Shown one piece after another: positions 1 through 9,040 of a DNA stretch of 36,164 nt (its first letter is position 1; each line of letters starts with the position of its first letter). Position numbers and translations under genes: made by a program. The notes under the pieces were generated by a model that saw nothing but the letters and a program-made list of their open reading frames with translations, ran no database searches and had not been told where the DNA came from. This stretch comes from an uncultured Sphingomonas sp. Lineage in GTDB: Bacteria > Pseudomonadota > Alphaproteobacteria > Sphingomonadales > Sphingomonadaceae. Location of the stretch: contig NZ_CALMAW010000130.1 in NCBI RefSeq assembly GCF_937859915.1, positions 1-36,164 of the forward strand. The letters run 5' to 3'.

Positions 1-2
1 CC

Positions 3-290
3 GGCAGCCGGATGGACGAGGTGATCTTCGAGGAGTTCAAGGGCACCGGCAATTCCGAGATCATCCTCGACCGCAAGGTGGCGGACAAGCGCATCTTCCC
101 CGCGATCGACGTCGGCAAGTCCGGCACGCGCAAGGAAGAGCTGCTGATCGACAAGACCAAGCTCTCCAAGATGTGGGTGCTGCGCCGCATCCTCATGCAG
201 ATGGGCACCACCGATGCGATGGAGTTCCTGCTCGACAAGATGAAGGACTCGAAGACCAACGAGGATTTCTTCGACTCGATGAACAGCTGA
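3..290 (+). CDS. rho: Transcription termination factor Rho, C-terminal end (5' truncated by window)
   Basis: The frame is open from the first bases of the window, so only the last 95 or so residues of Rho are present. Rho is the hexameric RNA helicase that ends transcription of untranslated RNA. The visible part is the end of the RecA-like motor domain: [17 protein letters not shown], then the [12 protein letters not shown] and SGTRKEELL segments, which are highly conserved across Rho proteins, and a helical tail. The ATG at 12 is an internal methionine and not the start. A strong hairpin follows the stop codon. Identification is from strong family resemblance. Confidence 0.95.
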   Translation, partial: GSRMDEVIFEEFKGTGNSEIILDRKVADKRIFPAIDVGKSGTRKEELLIDKTKLSKMWVLRRILMQMGTTDAMEFLLDKMKDSKTNEDFFDSMNS

Positions 291-296
291 GCCTGC

Positions 297-320
297 GTTC
301 CCCGGCGAAGGCCGGGGAAC
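297..320 (+). terminator. Hairpin after rho
   Basis: A perfect 10-bp stem (GTTCCCCGGC / GCCGGGGAAC) with a GAAG loop starts 7 bases after the rho stop. No long T-run follows, so it may act as an RNA 3'-end stabiliser or a weak intrinsic terminator. Confidence 0.6.
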
Positions 321-350
321 TGTATCGGTCGATATGCTAGCCTCGGCCCG

Positions 351-986
351 ATGAACTACCTTGCCGACATCGTATCCGCCGGCGGCCTCGCCGCGCTCGC
401 CCAGGTGCTGGCGATCGACCTGATGCTCGCCGGCGACAATGTCGTCGTGCTGGGCACCCTCGCCGCCGGACTGCCCCCCACGCAGCGGCGGCGGGTACTC
501 GGGCTGGGTGTCGGGATCGCGCTGGTCTTCCTGATCGGCTTCGCGCTGATCGCGACGCAATTGCTCAAGGTGGTGGGGCTGCTGCTTGCCGGCGGGCTCT
601 TGCTGCTGTGGGTTGCCTGGAAGCTGTTCCGCGAGCTGCGCGACGCGGACCACGCGGCGCACGTCGCCGAGGGCATCGCCCCCGCCAAGAGCTTCGGGCG
701 CGCCGCGGTGCAGGTCGCGATCGCAGATCTGTCGATGAGCCTCGATAATGTGCTGGCGGTGGCGGGCGCGGCACGGGCGCATCCTGCGGTACTGCTGATC
801 GGGCTGGCGACCTCGGTGACGCTGATGGCGGTCGCCGCCAACCTGATCGCGCGCGTCATCGCACGGCACCGCTGGATCGCTTATGTCGGGCTGTGCGTGG
901 TGCTGTTCGTCGCCGGGCGGATGGTCTGGCAGGGGGTCGTCGACGAGGATGTCGGCGTGCTCGGGGTTGTGCGCGCCTATCTTTAG
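351..986 (+). CDS. TerC/YjbE family integral membrane protein
   Basis: This 211-residue protein is almost entirely hydrophobic, with about six or seven membrane spans. It carries the two internally related acidic motifs of the TerC superfamily: DLMLAGDNVVVLG in the first half and DLSMSLDNVLAVAG in the second. These intramembrane Asp and Asn residues are thought to bind metal ions. Members called YjbE are implicated in metal export (notably manganese) or in metallating exported proteins. The gene stands alone between rho and a convergent yggS. The ATG at 351 begins directly at the first hydrophobic segment. The family is secure; the transported ion is not readable from sequence. Confidence 0.9.
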   Translation: MNYLADIVSAGGLAALAQVLAIDLMLAGDNVVVLGTLAAGLPPTQRRRVLGLGVGIALVFLIGFALIATQLLKVVGLLLAGGLLLLWVAWKLFRELRDADHAAHVAEGIAPAKSFGRAAVQVAIADLSMSLDNVLAVAGAARAHPAVLLIGLATSVTLMAVAANLIARVIARHRWIAYVGLCVVLFVAGRMVWQGVVDEDVGVLGVVRAYL

Positions 987-996
987 GAAAGCCGGG

Positions 997-1012
997 CCGG
1001 ATCTCGATCCGG
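997..1012. terminator. Convergent intergenic hairpin
   Basis: CCGGATC-TC-GATCCGG forms a perfect 7-bp stem between the convergent TerC and YggS genes. It is part of a 93-bp spacer (987-1079) whose remainder resembles dispersed intergenic repeat sequence, with a fragment translating as IPDQVRHDG in one frame. Confidence 0.45.
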
Positions 1013-1079
1013 TATCCGAGCCTCGAGCGGCAGCGTGTGATGCCCTCGATCCCCGATCAGGTCCGGCATGACGGTCGGA

Positions 1080-1766
1080 TCACGCCGCCGACGGTCGCAC
1101 CCCGAACAGCGCCGTCCCGATCCGCACATGCGTCGCGCCGAGCATGGCGGCGGTCTCGTAATCGCCCGACATGCCCATGCTGAGCTGGTCGAGATCATGG
1201 TCCCTGGCGAGCTTGGCGAGCAGCGCGAAATAGGGGGCGGGCTCGGTGTCGCTGGGGGGCACTGCCATCAGTCCGACGACGGGAAGCCCGGCGGTGCGCG
1301 CCTCGGCAAGCAGCGCCGGCAGTTCGGCGATCGCGCAGCCGCCCTTTTGCGGCTCGTCGCCGATATTGACCTGCAGGAAGCAGTCGGGGCGGCGGTCGCT
1401 TGCCGCGATCGCCTTGCCGAGCGCCTGGACCAGCGAGGGACGATCGACCGAATGGATCGCGTCGAACGTCGCCACGGCGTCCGCCGCCTTGTTCGACTGG
1501 AGCTGGCCGACGAGATGCAGCGCGACACCCGCATAGCGCGCGCGCAGATCCGGCCACTTGGCCTGCGCCTCCTGCACCCGGTTCTCGCCGAACACGCGCT
1601 GGCCCGCGTCGAGCAGCGGGACGATCCCGTCCGCGGGGATTGTCTTGGAGATGGCGATCAACGTGACCGCGTCGGCCGGACGGCCGGCGAGCGCGGCGGC
1701 GCGTGCGATCGAGTTGCGGATGGTGGCAAGGCGCGCGGCGGCGTCGGAGGCTGCGGTATCGGGCAT
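1080..1766 (-). CDS. YggS/PROSC family pyridoxal-phosphate homeostasis protein
   Basis: The protein has 228 residues, the normal length for the family. It adopts the alanine-racemase-type TIM barrel that binds PLP but has no known substrate turnover; family members buffer free PLP and affect amino-acid metabolism. Visible signatures are AISKT with the PLP lysine near residue 41, FGENRVQEAQAKWP, HLVGQLQSNK, LSMGMSGDYETA, and the terminal phosphate-binding RIGTALFG. It is divergent from the ThiE-like gene, with only 20 bases between the start codons, so promoters must overlap the coding ends. All key motifs are intact. Confidence 0.93.
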   Translation of the reverse strand: MPDTAASDAAARLATIRNSIARAAALAGRPADAVTLIAISKTIPADGIVPLLDAGQRVFGENRVQEAQAKWPDLRARYAGVALHLVGQLQSNKAADAVATFDAIHSVDRPSLVQALGKAIAASDRRPDCFLQVNIGDEPQKGGCAIAELPALLAEARTAGLPVVGLMAVPPSDTEPAPYFALLAKLARDHDLDQLSMGMSGDYETAAMLGATHVRIGTALFGVRPSAA

Positions 1767-1786
1767 GCCGCGCTATAGGGGCCGCG

Positions 1787-2347
1787 ATGCCGCGCCGCCA
1801 ACCCCGCCGTTCATGCCCCGCGGTCTTCCTGATGACCGACGAGCGGCTCGGCGACGGGCTGTGGACGGCACTGGAGCGGTTGCCGCGCGGGGCCGGCGTG
1901 GTGGTCCGCCATTACAGCCTGCCCTCCGCCGTCCGTCGGACACTGTTCGAAGCCGTGCGGCGCGTGGCGCGGCGACGGGGACTGGTGCTGCTCCTCGCCG
2001 GGTCGCCGCGTGAGGCGGTCGCCTGGCGCGCGGACGGCGCGCACGGCCGCTCGCCGCATCGTGCCGCCACGCGCCCGCTGATTCGCACCGCCCCCGCGCA
2101 TGATCGTGCCGATTGGATCCAGGCCCAGCGCGCGGGCTGCGACCTGATCTTCGTCTCGCCGCTGTTCGCGACTCGCTCGCATCCGGGGGCCGTGCCGCTG
2201 GGCCACGTGCGCGCCGGATTGTTGATCGGCGCTGGCCGCGACCGGGCGGTGTTGCTCGGCGGGATGACGCGCGCCCGGTTTCGCGCGTTGCGAGCGATGG
2301 GCTTCGGGCGCTGGGCGGCGATCGACGCGTGGGGTGCGGTAAACTAA
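1787..2347 (+). CDS. Thiamine-phosphate-synthase-like (ThiE/TenI fold) protein
   Basis: From the ATG at 1787 this encodes 186 residues with an early VFLMTD strand, a DLIFVSPLFATRSHPG segment matching the FGPVFPT-type loop of ThiE, and a late LLGGM strand near the expected phosphate-binding end. ThiE joins HMP-pyrophosphate and thiazole phosphate to thiamine phosphate. The protein is short and arginine-rich, and other ThiE substrate-binding signatures are weak, so it could be a divergent homologue with another role. An upstream in-frame start at 1703 would lie within the divergent yggS gene and is less likely. Confidence 0.75.
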   Translation: MPRRQPRRSCPAVFLMTDERLGDGLWTALERLPRGAGVVVRHYSLPSAVRRTLFEAVRRVARRRGLVLLLAGSPREAVAWRADGAHGRSPHRAATRPLIRTAPAHDRADWIQAQRAGCDLIFVSPLFATRSHPGAVPLGHVRAGLLIGAGRDRAVLLGGMTRARFRALRAMGFGRWAAIDAWGAVN

Positions 2348-2352
2348 ATTGT

Positions 2353-2394
2353 CACCGCGCGGTGCCCGTTATTCCCGACCGGATCGCAATCCGG
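2353..2394. terminator. Two hairpins between convergent genes
   Basis: CACCGCGCGGTG at 2353-2364 is a perfect palindrome. CCGGAT-CGCA-ATCCGG at 2379-2394 is a perfect 6-bp stem. They lie in the 118-bp spacer between the ThiE-like gene (+) and the outer-membrane protein gene (-), and could end transcription from both sides. Confidence 0.4.
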
Positions 2395-2465
2395 CGCAAC
2401 GAAGGTCGCCGCGCGCGCTGGATGCGGATATCGGTCGGCCTGACGAGCGCGACGTGCAGACGGAA

Positions 2466-3209
2466 TCAGAAGCGGAAGGCGGTGCCCACATAGACCGCCT
2501 GGCTGTCGCGGCGGTTGTCGGACAGCTCCATCAGCTGGTCCTTCTCGCTGCGATAGCGGACGCCGCCGGTAAGCTCGAGGCGACTATTGATCGAATAGGA
2601 GCCACCCAGATCGACCGCGACGCTGCGGTCGGTGCCGACGAACTGCGCGGCGTCACCGATGCTGCGATCGGCTGCGACCGCGAGGCGCGTGCTCCAGCGA
2701 TGACCGGCGAAGCTGAGCGCGACATCGGCCGCCTCGCGGCTGCCCGGCTCGACACCGAGATCGACGCGGCTGTAATCCGAGTTGACCGCGAAGCGCTTCC
2801 AGCCGACCGCGACGCCGAGGTTATAGGCATAGGGCGTCATGCCCGCGAGCGAGCCCGAGAAGGCGCTGCGCTCGGCCTGTTCGGGCGTCGCCGCGCGGGC
2901 GCGCACCGCAACCGTCACATGGCGTGCGCCGCCTGGCGTCAGCGACGGGGTGAAGCGAAAGCCCGAGGCACCGAGCCCGGCGCGGCCGAAGCTCGCCCCG
3001 AAATGCGCGTCGGCGGCGGCGGGAGTAAACGACCCGATCGCGCTCGACACCAGCGTGGCGGTGTGCGCCGGGCGCCGCTTGTGGAGCTGCTGCTGGGTCT
3101 GGGCGGAATGGGCCAGCGCCGGCACGAGCGTCAGCGCGAGCATCGCGATGGCGATCCCCCCCTTATTGCCGCCGATCGTCCGATTCTTCGTCATTGTCTC
3201 TTCTGGCAT
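2466..3209 (-). CDS. Predicted small outer-membrane beta-barrel protein, unknown function
   Basis: The 247-residue product has a basic N-terminus and a hydrophobic core (IAIAMLALTLVPALA) ending in AHSAQ, a good signal peptide for the Sec pathway. The mature part has alternating polar and apolar strands. It ends in AVYVGTAFRF, a terminal aromatic strand typical of proteins inserted by the BAM complex. No enzymatic motif is visible. A second ATG at 3194 is closely preceded by AGAAGAG and may be the real start; the signal peptide is kept either way. The gene is convergent with the ThiE-like gene and divergent from the DUF3576 gene. Barrel assignment is inferred from pattern, not family recognition. 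Confidence 0.7.
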   Translation of the reverse strand: MPEETMTKNRTIGGNKGGIAIAMLALTLVPALAHSAQTQQQLHKRRPAHTATLVSSAIGSFTPAAADAHFGASFGRAGLGASGFRFTPSLTPGGARHVTVAVRARAATPEQAERSAFSGSLAGMTPYAYNLGVAVGWKRFAVNSDYSRVDLGVEPGSREAADVALSFAGHRWSTRLAVAADRSIGDAAQFVGTDRSVAVDLGGSYSINSRLELTGGVRYRSEKDQLMELSDNRRDSQAVYVGTAFRF

Positions 3210-3407
3210 CCCTGTTCGTGCCGCCTAGCATGAGCAAAACGCGGGTGTCATCGTAAGGATCGGTGACGTAACCGAATTGGCGAGGCTGTTGCATGGTATC
3301 CACAGCCGAGGACGGCAGAGATGGCGTCCTCGGCCCGCCGCTCGGCGCTTGCGGGCGGCGGGCGAGCCTCTATAGATGCCCCATTCCCTGCGTTCCGAAG
3401 GCACCAG

Positions 3408-3869
3408 ATGATGCTCCTAGCCCGCTTCCCGCGTCCGCTCGCCGGCGCTCCCGTTGCCATCCTGGCAGCCGCCGTCCTGCTCGCGGGGTGCGCGCACCAC
3501 AAGAAGCCCAAGGTCGACGCCGACCTCGCCGCCTCCAAGGTGACGCAGATCGGCGTCAACGCCTATCTGTGGCGCGCCTCGCTCGACACCGTGTCGTTCA
3601 TGCCGCTGGTCCAGGCGGATTCGAACGGCGGCGTCATCGTCACCGACTGGTACGCCAATCCGACCACGCCGACCGAGCGGATGAAGCTGACGATCACGAT
3701 CCTCGACCAGGATCTGCGTGCCGACGCGATCCGCGTCGCCGCCTCGCGCGAAGTCAGCCAGAACGGTCAATGGATCGAGGCGCCTGTCGCCGCGCAGACC
3801 GTCCAGAAGCTCGAGGAGATCATTCTCGAGCGTGCCCGCGATCTGCGCCGTGGCGCCGTCACGGGCTGA
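3408..3869 (+). CDS. DUF3576 family lipoprotein
   Basis: Starting at tandem ATG codons (3408/3411), this gives about 153 residues. A hydrophobic segment runs into LLAGCAHHK, a lipobox with the acylated cysteine, so it is a predicted lipoprotein. The mature domain contains [19 protein letters not shown] and [10 protein letters not shown], conserved in the alphaproteobacterial DUF3576 family, whose function is unknown. It lies 28 bases ahead of leuS on the same strand, an arrangement seen in related genomes, suggesting co-transcription with leuS-lptE-holA. An upstream ATG at 3321 would bury the signal peptide and is rejected. Confidence 0.88.
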   Translation: MMLLARFPRPLAGAPVAILAAAVLLAGCAHHKKPKVDADLAASKVTQIGVNAYLWRASLDTVSFMPLVQADSNGGVIVTDWYANPTTPTERMKLTITILDQDLRADAIRVAASREVSQNGQWIEAPVAAQTVQKLEEIILERARDLRRGAVTG

Positions 3870-3897
3870 TCGACGCCCCAGGACCTATATACCGACG

Positions 3898-6483
3898 ATG
3901 GAACAAGACCGCCGCTTCAATCCGCTCGCTGCCGACGGCCGCTGGCAACAGGCCTGGGACGAGCAGCAGGCGTTCCGCGCCGACGACGCCAGCCCCAAGC
4001 CCAAGGCCTATGTGCTGGAGATGTTCCCCTATCCGTCGGGGCGCATCCACATGGGCCATGTCCGCAACTATGCGATGGGCGACGTGCTCGCGCGCTACAA
4101 GCGGATGACCGGGCATGAGGTGCTCCACCCGATGGGCTGGGACGCATTCGGCATGCCCGCCGAAAATGCCGCGATGGAGAAGAAGGTCCATCCCGGCGCC
4201 TGGACCCGCGCCAATATCGAGGCGATGAAGGTGCAGCTCAAGCGCCTCGGCTTCGCGCTCGACTGGAGCCGCGAGCTGGCGACCTGCGAGCCCGAATATT
4301 ATGGCCAGGAGCAGGCGCTGTTCCTCGACCTGATGGAGGCGGGGCTCGCCTATCGCAAGGAAAGCGACGTCAATTGGGATCCGGTCGACATGACCGTGCT
4401 TGCCAACGAGCAGGTGATCGACGGACGCGGCTGGCGCTCGGGCGCGCCGGTCGAGCGGCGCAAGCTCAGCCAGTGGTTCCTCAAGATCACCGACTTCGCC
4501 GAGGATCTGCTCGACGGGCTCGATGGGCTCGCGCATTGGCCCGACAAGGTCAAGCTGATGCAGGCCAATTGGATCGGCCGGTCGAAGGGTCTGCGATTTA
4601 GTTTCGCGCTCGACAAGGGTCCCTCGACTGCGCTCGGGACGAACGGGGATGGCGGAACGTCCCCGTTCGTGTCGAGCGAAGTCGAGACACGCTTCCCGAC
4701 CATCGAGGTCTATTCCACGCGCCCCGATACGATCTTCGGTGCGAGCTTCGTCGCGATCGCGGCGGACCATCCGCTCGCGCTGGCCTTGGCCGAGACCAAC
4801 CCGGCCCTTGCCGCCTTCGCCGACGAGTGCCGCCACACCGGCACCGCCACCGCCGATCTCGAGACCGCCGAGAAGAAGGGCTTCGACACCGGGCTGAGCG
4901 CGGTTCACCCGTTCGATCCGGACTGGAAATTGCCGGTCTTCGTCGCGAACTTCGTGCTGATGGGCTATGGCACCGGCGCGGTGATGGGCGTGCCCGCGCA
5001 CGACCAGCGCGATCTCGACTTCGCGCGCAAATATATTCTGCCGGTGCCGCGCGTCGTCGCCGCCGACGGCGAGGCCGACACGCCGATCCATGACGAGGCC
5101 TATACCGGCCCGGGCCGGCTGGTGAACTCGCGCTTCCTCGACGGCATGACCGTCGACGAGGCCAAAGCGACCGTCATCGCGCGCGCCGAGCTCGACCATT
5201 GGGGCCAGGGCACCACCGTCTGGCGGCTGCGCGACTGGGGCGTCTCGCGCCAGCGCTATTGGGGCACGCCGATCCCGATCATCCACTGCGAGACCTGCGG
5301 CCCCGTCCCCGTGCCGCGCGACCAGCTGCCCGTCGTGCTGCCCGAGGACGTCAGCTTCGACAAGCCCGGCAATCCGCTTGACCATCACCCGACGTGGAAG
5401 CATGTCCCCTGCCCGACCTGCGGCGGCGCAGCGCGGCGCGAGACCGACACGTTCGACACCTTCGTCAATTCGTCCTGGTATTTCCTGCGTTTCGCCAGCC
5501 AGCCGGCGGACCGGCCGTTCGACCCCGCGGTGGTCGCGCAGTGGCTGCCGGTCGGCCAGTATATCGGCGGCGTCGAGCATGCGATCCTGCATCTCCTCTA
5601 CGCGCGCTTCTGGACGCGGGCGTTGCAGCGTGTCGGCAAGATCGACGTCGCCGAGCCCTTCGCGGGGTTGTTCACGCAAGGGATGGTCACGCACGAGACC
5701 TATCAGGCGCCCGATGGCCGCTGGCTCTCGCCCGAGGAAATCGACAAGGGCATCGTCATCGCGACGGGCGAGCCGGTGACCGTCGGCCGTATCGAGAAGA
5801 TGTCGAAGTCGAAGAAGAACACGGTCGATCCGGCGCCGATCATCGAGCAATATGGCGCCGACGCCGCGCGCTGGTTCATGCTCTCCGACAGCCCGCCCGA
5901 GCGCGATCTCGAATGGTCCGAGGCGGGCATCGAGGGCGCCTGGCGTTTCGTCCAGCGCGTCTGGCGTCTGGCGATCGACCGCACCCCCGGCGCCGATGAA
6001 GACGGGGGTCGCGACCTCGCGATCGACCGGCGGCTGCACAAGACCATCGCCGGCATCGCCGCAGACATCGAGGCGCTGTCGTTCAACAAGGCGGTGGCGA
6101 AGCTGTTCGGGCTGGTGGGCGCGCTCGAGAAGGCCGAGCCGACCGCCTCGCGCGCCGAGGCGATCGACACGCTGCTGCGGCTCGTCGCGCCGATGATCCC
6201 GCATGTCGCCGAGGAGGGCTGGCACGCCCGTGGCCATGACGGGTTGATCGCGCTGGCGCCCTGGCCCGCGGTCGATCCGGCGCTGCTGGTCGACGACGAG
6301 GTGACGATCGCGATCCAGGTCAACGGCAAGCTGCGCGACACGCTGACCGCCCCCAAGGGCGCCGACAAAGCCGTCCTGGAAGCGATGGCGCGCGGATCGG
6401 ACAAGATCGTCGCCTTCCTCGAGGGCCGCGAGCCCAAGAAGGTGATCGTCGTCCCCGATCGGCTCGTGAACCTCGTCGCATGA
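3898..6483 (+). CDS. leuS: Leucyl-tRNA synthetase
   Basis: This 861-residue class I synthetase charges tRNA-Leu in the cytoplasm. The catalytic HIGH motif appears as HMGH (residues 51-54) within [20 protein letters not shown], and KMSKS is at about 634-638. The CP1 editing domain follows WIGRSKG and contains STRPDT (273-278), [15 protein letters not shown] and other hydrolytic-pocket segments. The C-terminal domain ends in RVKV-type [15 protein letters not shown]. Residues about 240-265 are an insertion encoded by a palindromic repeat, listed separately. The ATG at 3898 fits the family N-terminus; longer frames upstream overlap the DUF3576 gene. The stop overlaps the lptE start as ATGA. Confidence 0.98.
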   Translation: MEQDRRFNPLAADGRWQQAWDEQQAFRADDASPKPKAYVLEMFPYPSGRIHMGHVRNYAMGDVLARYKRMTGHEVLHPMGWDAFGMPAENAAMEKKVHPGAWTRANIEAMKVQLKRLGFALDWSRELATCEPEYYGQEQALFLDLMEAGLAYRKESDVNWDPVDMTVLANEQVIDGRGWRSGAPVERRKLSQWFLKITDFAEDLLDGLDGLAHWPDKVKLMQANWIGRSKGLRFSFALDKGPSTALGTNGDGGTSPFVSSEVETRFPTIEVYSTRPDTIFGASFVAIAADHPLALALAETNPALAAFADECRHTGTATADLETAEKKGFDTGLSAVHPFDPDWKLPVFVANFVLMGYGTGAVMGVPAHDQRDLDFARKYILPVPRVVAADGEADTPIHDEAYTGPGRLVNSRFLDGMTVDEAKATVIARAELDHWGQGTTVWRLRDWGVSRQRYWGTPIPIIHCETCGPVPVPRDQLPVVLPEDVSFDKPGNPLDHHPTWKHVPCPTCGGAARRETDTFDTFVNSSWYFLRFASQPADRPFDPAVVAQWLPVGQYIGGVEHAILHLLYARFWTRALQRVGKIDVAEPFAGLFTQGMVTHETYQAPDGRWLSPEEIDKGIVIATGEPVTVGRIEKMSKSKKNTVDPAPIIEQYGADAARWFMLSDSPPERDLEWSEAGIEGAWRFVQRVWRLAIDRTPGADEDGGRDLAIDRRLHKTIAGIAADIEALSFNKAVAKLFGLVGALEKAEPTASRAEAIDTLLRLVAPMIPHVAEEGWHARGHDGLIALAPWPAVDPALLVDDEVTIAIQVNGKLRDTLTAPKGADKAVLEAMARGSDKIVAFLEGREPKKVIVVPDRLVNLVA
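4617..4692 (+). repeat. Imperfect palindromic element inserted in frame in leuS
   Basis: Two 33-base arms (4617-4649 and 4660-4692) are near-perfect reverse complements around a 10-base loop. The inner 10 bases of each arm (CGAACGGGGA / TCCCCGTTCG) match exactly. In frame it encodes about 26 residues (240-265) absent from the family at this place, between the FALD strand and [11 protein letters not shown]. Read on the other strand it gives [16 protein letters not shown], a pattern recalled from sphingomonad intergenic repeats. The codon frame is preserved with no stop. That the element inserted into a pre-existing gene is inference from its absence in other LeuS proteins as remembered. Confidence 0.85.
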
Positions 6484-6977
6484 TGCGTTTTGCCGCCCTG
6501 CTGCTGCCGATCGCCCTCGCCGGCTGCGGGCTGCATCCGCTGTATGAAGGCGGCGCGCACGGTCCGGTCGCGCAGAAGCTGGCGCAGGTCGAGATCGAGC
6601 CGATCGGCGGCCAGTCGGGCTGGCTGATGCACAATGCGCTCGAAGACCGTATCGGCGCGAGCGGCCATGACACGCCGCGCTACAAGCTGATCGTCGAACT
6701 CAACGACCAGATCGTCGGGCTCGGTATCCGCTCGGACAACACCGTCACGCGCGAGCGCCGCACGCTGCGCGCCCGCTTCCGGTTGGTCACCGCGGACAGC
6801 CTCGGCACGACCCTGCTCGACGCCAGCGCGGGTTCGGACGCGGGCATCGACGTGGTCAGCTCGGACTATGCGACGGTCGCGGCCGAACAGACCGCGCTGG
6901 AGAATCTCACCGACGAGGTTGCCGACCAGATCGTCGCGCGCGTCGCGGTGTTCGCGCGTCACGCGCAGGGTCGCTGA
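6480..6977 (+). CDS. lptE: LPS-assembly lipoprotein LptE
   Basis: The product has 165 residues with a short signal sequence ending in [10 protein letters not shown], a lipobox followed by the GLHPLY start of LptE family proteins. LptE plugs the LptD barrel and helps deliver lipopolysaccharide to the outer leaflet. The rest alternates strands and ends in a helix ([21 protein letters not shown]), as expected. Its ATG overlaps the leuS stop, and holA begins 14 bases after its stop, so the three are one operon. The order leuS-lptE-holA is widely conserved and supports the call despite low sequence conservation. Confidence 0.9.
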   Translation: MMRFAALLLPIALAGCGLHPLYEGGAHGPVAQKLAQVEIEPIGGQSGWLMHNALEDRIGASGHDTPRYKLIVELNDQIVGLGIRSDNTVTRERRTLRARFRLVTADSLGTTLLDASAGSDAGIDVVSSDYATVAAEQTALENLTDEVADQIVARVAVFARHAQGR

Positions 6978-6991
6978 GATGAGCCGCTGAG

Positions 6992-8014
6992 ATGGCCAAG
7001 AGCGCCGCGATCGAGCGGGCGCTGGACCGGCCCGATCCGGCGATCCGCTGCTATCTCCTCTACGGCCCCGACGAGTCGGGGTCTCGGGCGCTCGCCAAGC
7101 GGCTTGAGGCCGCGATGGGCGCCGATGCCGACCGCATCGATCTCGAACCCGCGCGGCTGACCGCAGACCCCGCGCTGCTCGCCGACGAGGCCGCTGCAGG
7201 ATCGCTGTTCGGCGGCCCGCGGCACATCCGCGTCGAGGGCGTCACCGACAGCTGTCTGGCGGCGGTCGAGGCGCTGCTCGAGGCGCCCGCGGCGGGCAAT
7301 CCGGTGGTGCTGATCGCGGGCGCGCTCAAGAAGGACGCCAAGCTCGTCAAGCGGCTCGACGGTGACAGGGCGGCGATGAGCTTTCAGAGCTGGCCGCCGA
7401 CCGACGCCGATTTCGATCGGCTGGCGATCGAGCTCGGTCGCGCCCAGGGGCTGCGGATCGACGATGATGTCGCGCGCCGGCTTGCGCATGCCGCCGAAGG
7501 CGATCGCGCGGTGCTGGGCTCCGAGATCGTCAAGCTCGCGCTGTACGCCGATGCCGCGCCCGATCGGCCCGTCGAGGTGACCCATGCGCTGTTCGACGCG
7601 ATCAGCGCCGGGCATGGCGAAGCCGACACGACGCGCTTCGTCGATGCGGTGCTGGGCGGCGATCCGGCGAAGCTCGAGGGGGAATTGGCGCGGCTCGCCG
7701 GCGAGGGTCAGGAGGGGATCACACTGGTCCGCGCCCTGCTGCGCCGTCTGCTGCCGATGGCGGCGGCGCGCGCCGAGCTGGAACGCGGCGCCTCGCCGAG
7801 CATGGCGGCGGAGCGCCATGGTCGCGCGATGTCGCTCAAGGACCGCAAGGGCGTCGAGCGCGACGTCGGGCGCTGGCCCGCTGCCCGCCTCGCACGCGCG
7901 ATCGAACGGCTCGGCGCGCTCGACCGCGAGCTACGCCACACCGCGGGGCCGGGCACGATCGCGGCGGATGTGGAGTTCTTCGCGATCGCGCGGGCGGCGG
8001 GGCGGCGGCGGTGA
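6992..8014 (+). CDS. holA: DNA polymerase III subunit delta
   Basis: This 340-residue protein is the delta subunit of the clamp loader, which opens the beta clamp. Early residues RCYLLYGPDESGSRALAKRLEA show the AAA+-like fold with a degenerate Walker A, as is usual for delta because it does not hydrolyse ATP. SLFGGPRHIRVEG is the conserved clamp-contacting region, and the C-terminal collar has the LVRALLRRLLPM and LERGASPSMAAERHG segments. It is last in the leuS-lptE-holA run and converges on parB. Confidence 0.92.
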   Translation: MAKSAAIERALDRPDPAIRCYLLYGPDESGSRALAKRLEAAMGADADRIDLEPARLTADPALLADEAAAGSLFGGPRHIRVEGVTDSCLAAVEALLEAPAAGNPVVLIAGALKKDAKLVKRLDGDRAAMSFQSWPPTDADFDRLAIELGRAQGLRIDDDVARRLAHAAEGDRAVLGSEIVKLALYADAAPDRPVEVTHALFDAISAGHGEADTTRFVDAVLGGDPAKLEGELARLAGEGQEGITLVRALLRRLLPMAAARAELERGASPSMAAERHGRAMSLKDRKGVERDVGRWPAARLARAIERLGALDRELRHTAGPGTIAADVEFFAIARAAGRRR

Positions 8015-8040
8015 CCCCCTCGCGCTTGCTTTGCCTCCGC

Positions 8041-8128
8041 CGTCATTCCTGCGAAAGCGGGAATCCCTAGACGCTGAGTCGAACTTTCGGACGCTGCGCG
8101 TATCGATCCCGGACCAAGTGCGGGATGG
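8041..8128. repeat. Dispersed intergenic palindromic repeat between holA and parB
   Basis: The 138-bp convergent spacer carries ATTCCTGC-GAAA-GCGGGAAT (8045-8064), an 8-bp stem with one G-T pair, and a second short inverted repeat around TCCCG...CGGGA near 8109-8126. The left part (CGTCATTCCTGCGAAAGCGG) is a widespread alphaproteobacterial repeat as remembered. It may double as a bidirectional terminator. Confidence 0.6.
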
Positions 8129-8152
8129 CGAGCAATCAGCCTCGCAACACCC

Positions 8153-9040
8153 CTAGATCTTTTCACCGCTGAGCCGCTGGCAGATCATGTCGAGCTGGTC
8201 GAGCGACGAATAGGCGAGCGAGACCACCCCGCCCTCGCCGTCGTTCGCGATCCGGACGCTGAGCCCGAGCATGTCGCCAAGTTGCCGTTCGAGCGCGGCG
8301 ATGTCGGCATCGGGTGCCGGCGCGGCCTTCGCGCCTCGCGGCGCGCCCTCCCCCTTCGGCTTGCTCAATCGCGCGAGCTGCTCGGTCTCGCGCACCGACA
8401 GGCCGCGGCGGATCACGTCGGCGGCGAGCGCCTGCGGATCGGGCGCGGTGATCAGCGCGCGGGCATGACCCATCGACAGCGCGCCGTTGGCGACGTCGTC
8501 GCGCACCGATTCGGGAAGGTCGAGCAGCCGCAGCAGGTTCGCGACATGGCTGCGAGATTTGTGGACGAGCTTGCCCAGCTCCTCCTGGCTGTGCCCGAAA
8601 TCCTTGGTAAGCTTATGATAAGCCTGCGCTTCTTCGATCGCGTTGAGATCGGCGCGCTGGATGTTCTCGACGATCGCGATCTCGAGCGTCTCGGTGTCGG
8701 TGAACTCGCGGACGATCGCGGGGATCTCGTGCAGCCGCGCCCGCTGCGACGCGCGCCAGCGCCGCTCGCCCGCGACGATCTGATAGCCGGTGCCAAGCCG
8801 GCGCACCACGATTGGCTGCAGCACGCCACGTTCGGAAATCGATTGGGCGAGCTCGTCGAGCTTATCCTCGTCGAAATGGCGGCGCGGCTGCTCGGGATGC
8901 GGCTTGATGTCGGCGATCGACAGCATGCGGATATTCTGGCCTTGCGGCTCGCCGACCGAAATCCGGTCGATCTCGCCCATCAGCGCCGACAGGCCGCGTC
9001 CCAGCCCCGCTGGTTTGCGCCGGGTCGGGTCGATGCTCAT
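8153..9040 (-). CDS. parB: Chromosome-partitioning protein ParB
   Basis: From the ATG at 9040 the protein has 295 residues. ParB loads at parS sites as a CTP-dependent clamp and spreads to form the partition complex moved by ParA. Visible parts: the conserved GLGRGLSALMGE N-terminus that contacts ParA; the CTP-binding core with IKPHPEQPRRHFD, GERRWRAS and ENIQRADLNAIEEA; a helix-turn-helix around HSQEELGKLVHKSRSHVANL; and a C-terminal dimerisation domain. The ATG overlaps the parA stop by 4 bp. Two perfect candidate binding sites lie about 1.3 and 3.2 kb upstream. Confidence 0.97.
   Translation of the reverse strand: MSIDPTRRKPAGLGRGLSALMGEIDRISVGEPQGQNIRMLSIADIKPHPEQPRRHFDEDKLDELAQSISERGVLQPIVVRRLGTGYQIVAGERRWRASQRARLHEIPAIVREFTDTETLEIAIVENIQRADLNAIEEAQAYHKLTKDFGHSQEELGKLVHKSRSHVANLLRLLDLPESVRDDVANGALSMGHARALITAPDPQALAADVIRRGLSVRETEQLARLSKPKGEGAPRGAKAAPAPDADIAALERQLGDMLGLSVRIANDGEGGVVSLAYSSLDQLDMICQRLSGEKI

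Noticed and set aside
3859-6237. Very long open frame antisense to leuS
   Set aside because: It mirrors leuS codon positions in high-GC DNA, has low-complexity Arg/Asp/Gly-rich composition and no recognisable domain; leuS on the + strand is unmistakable.
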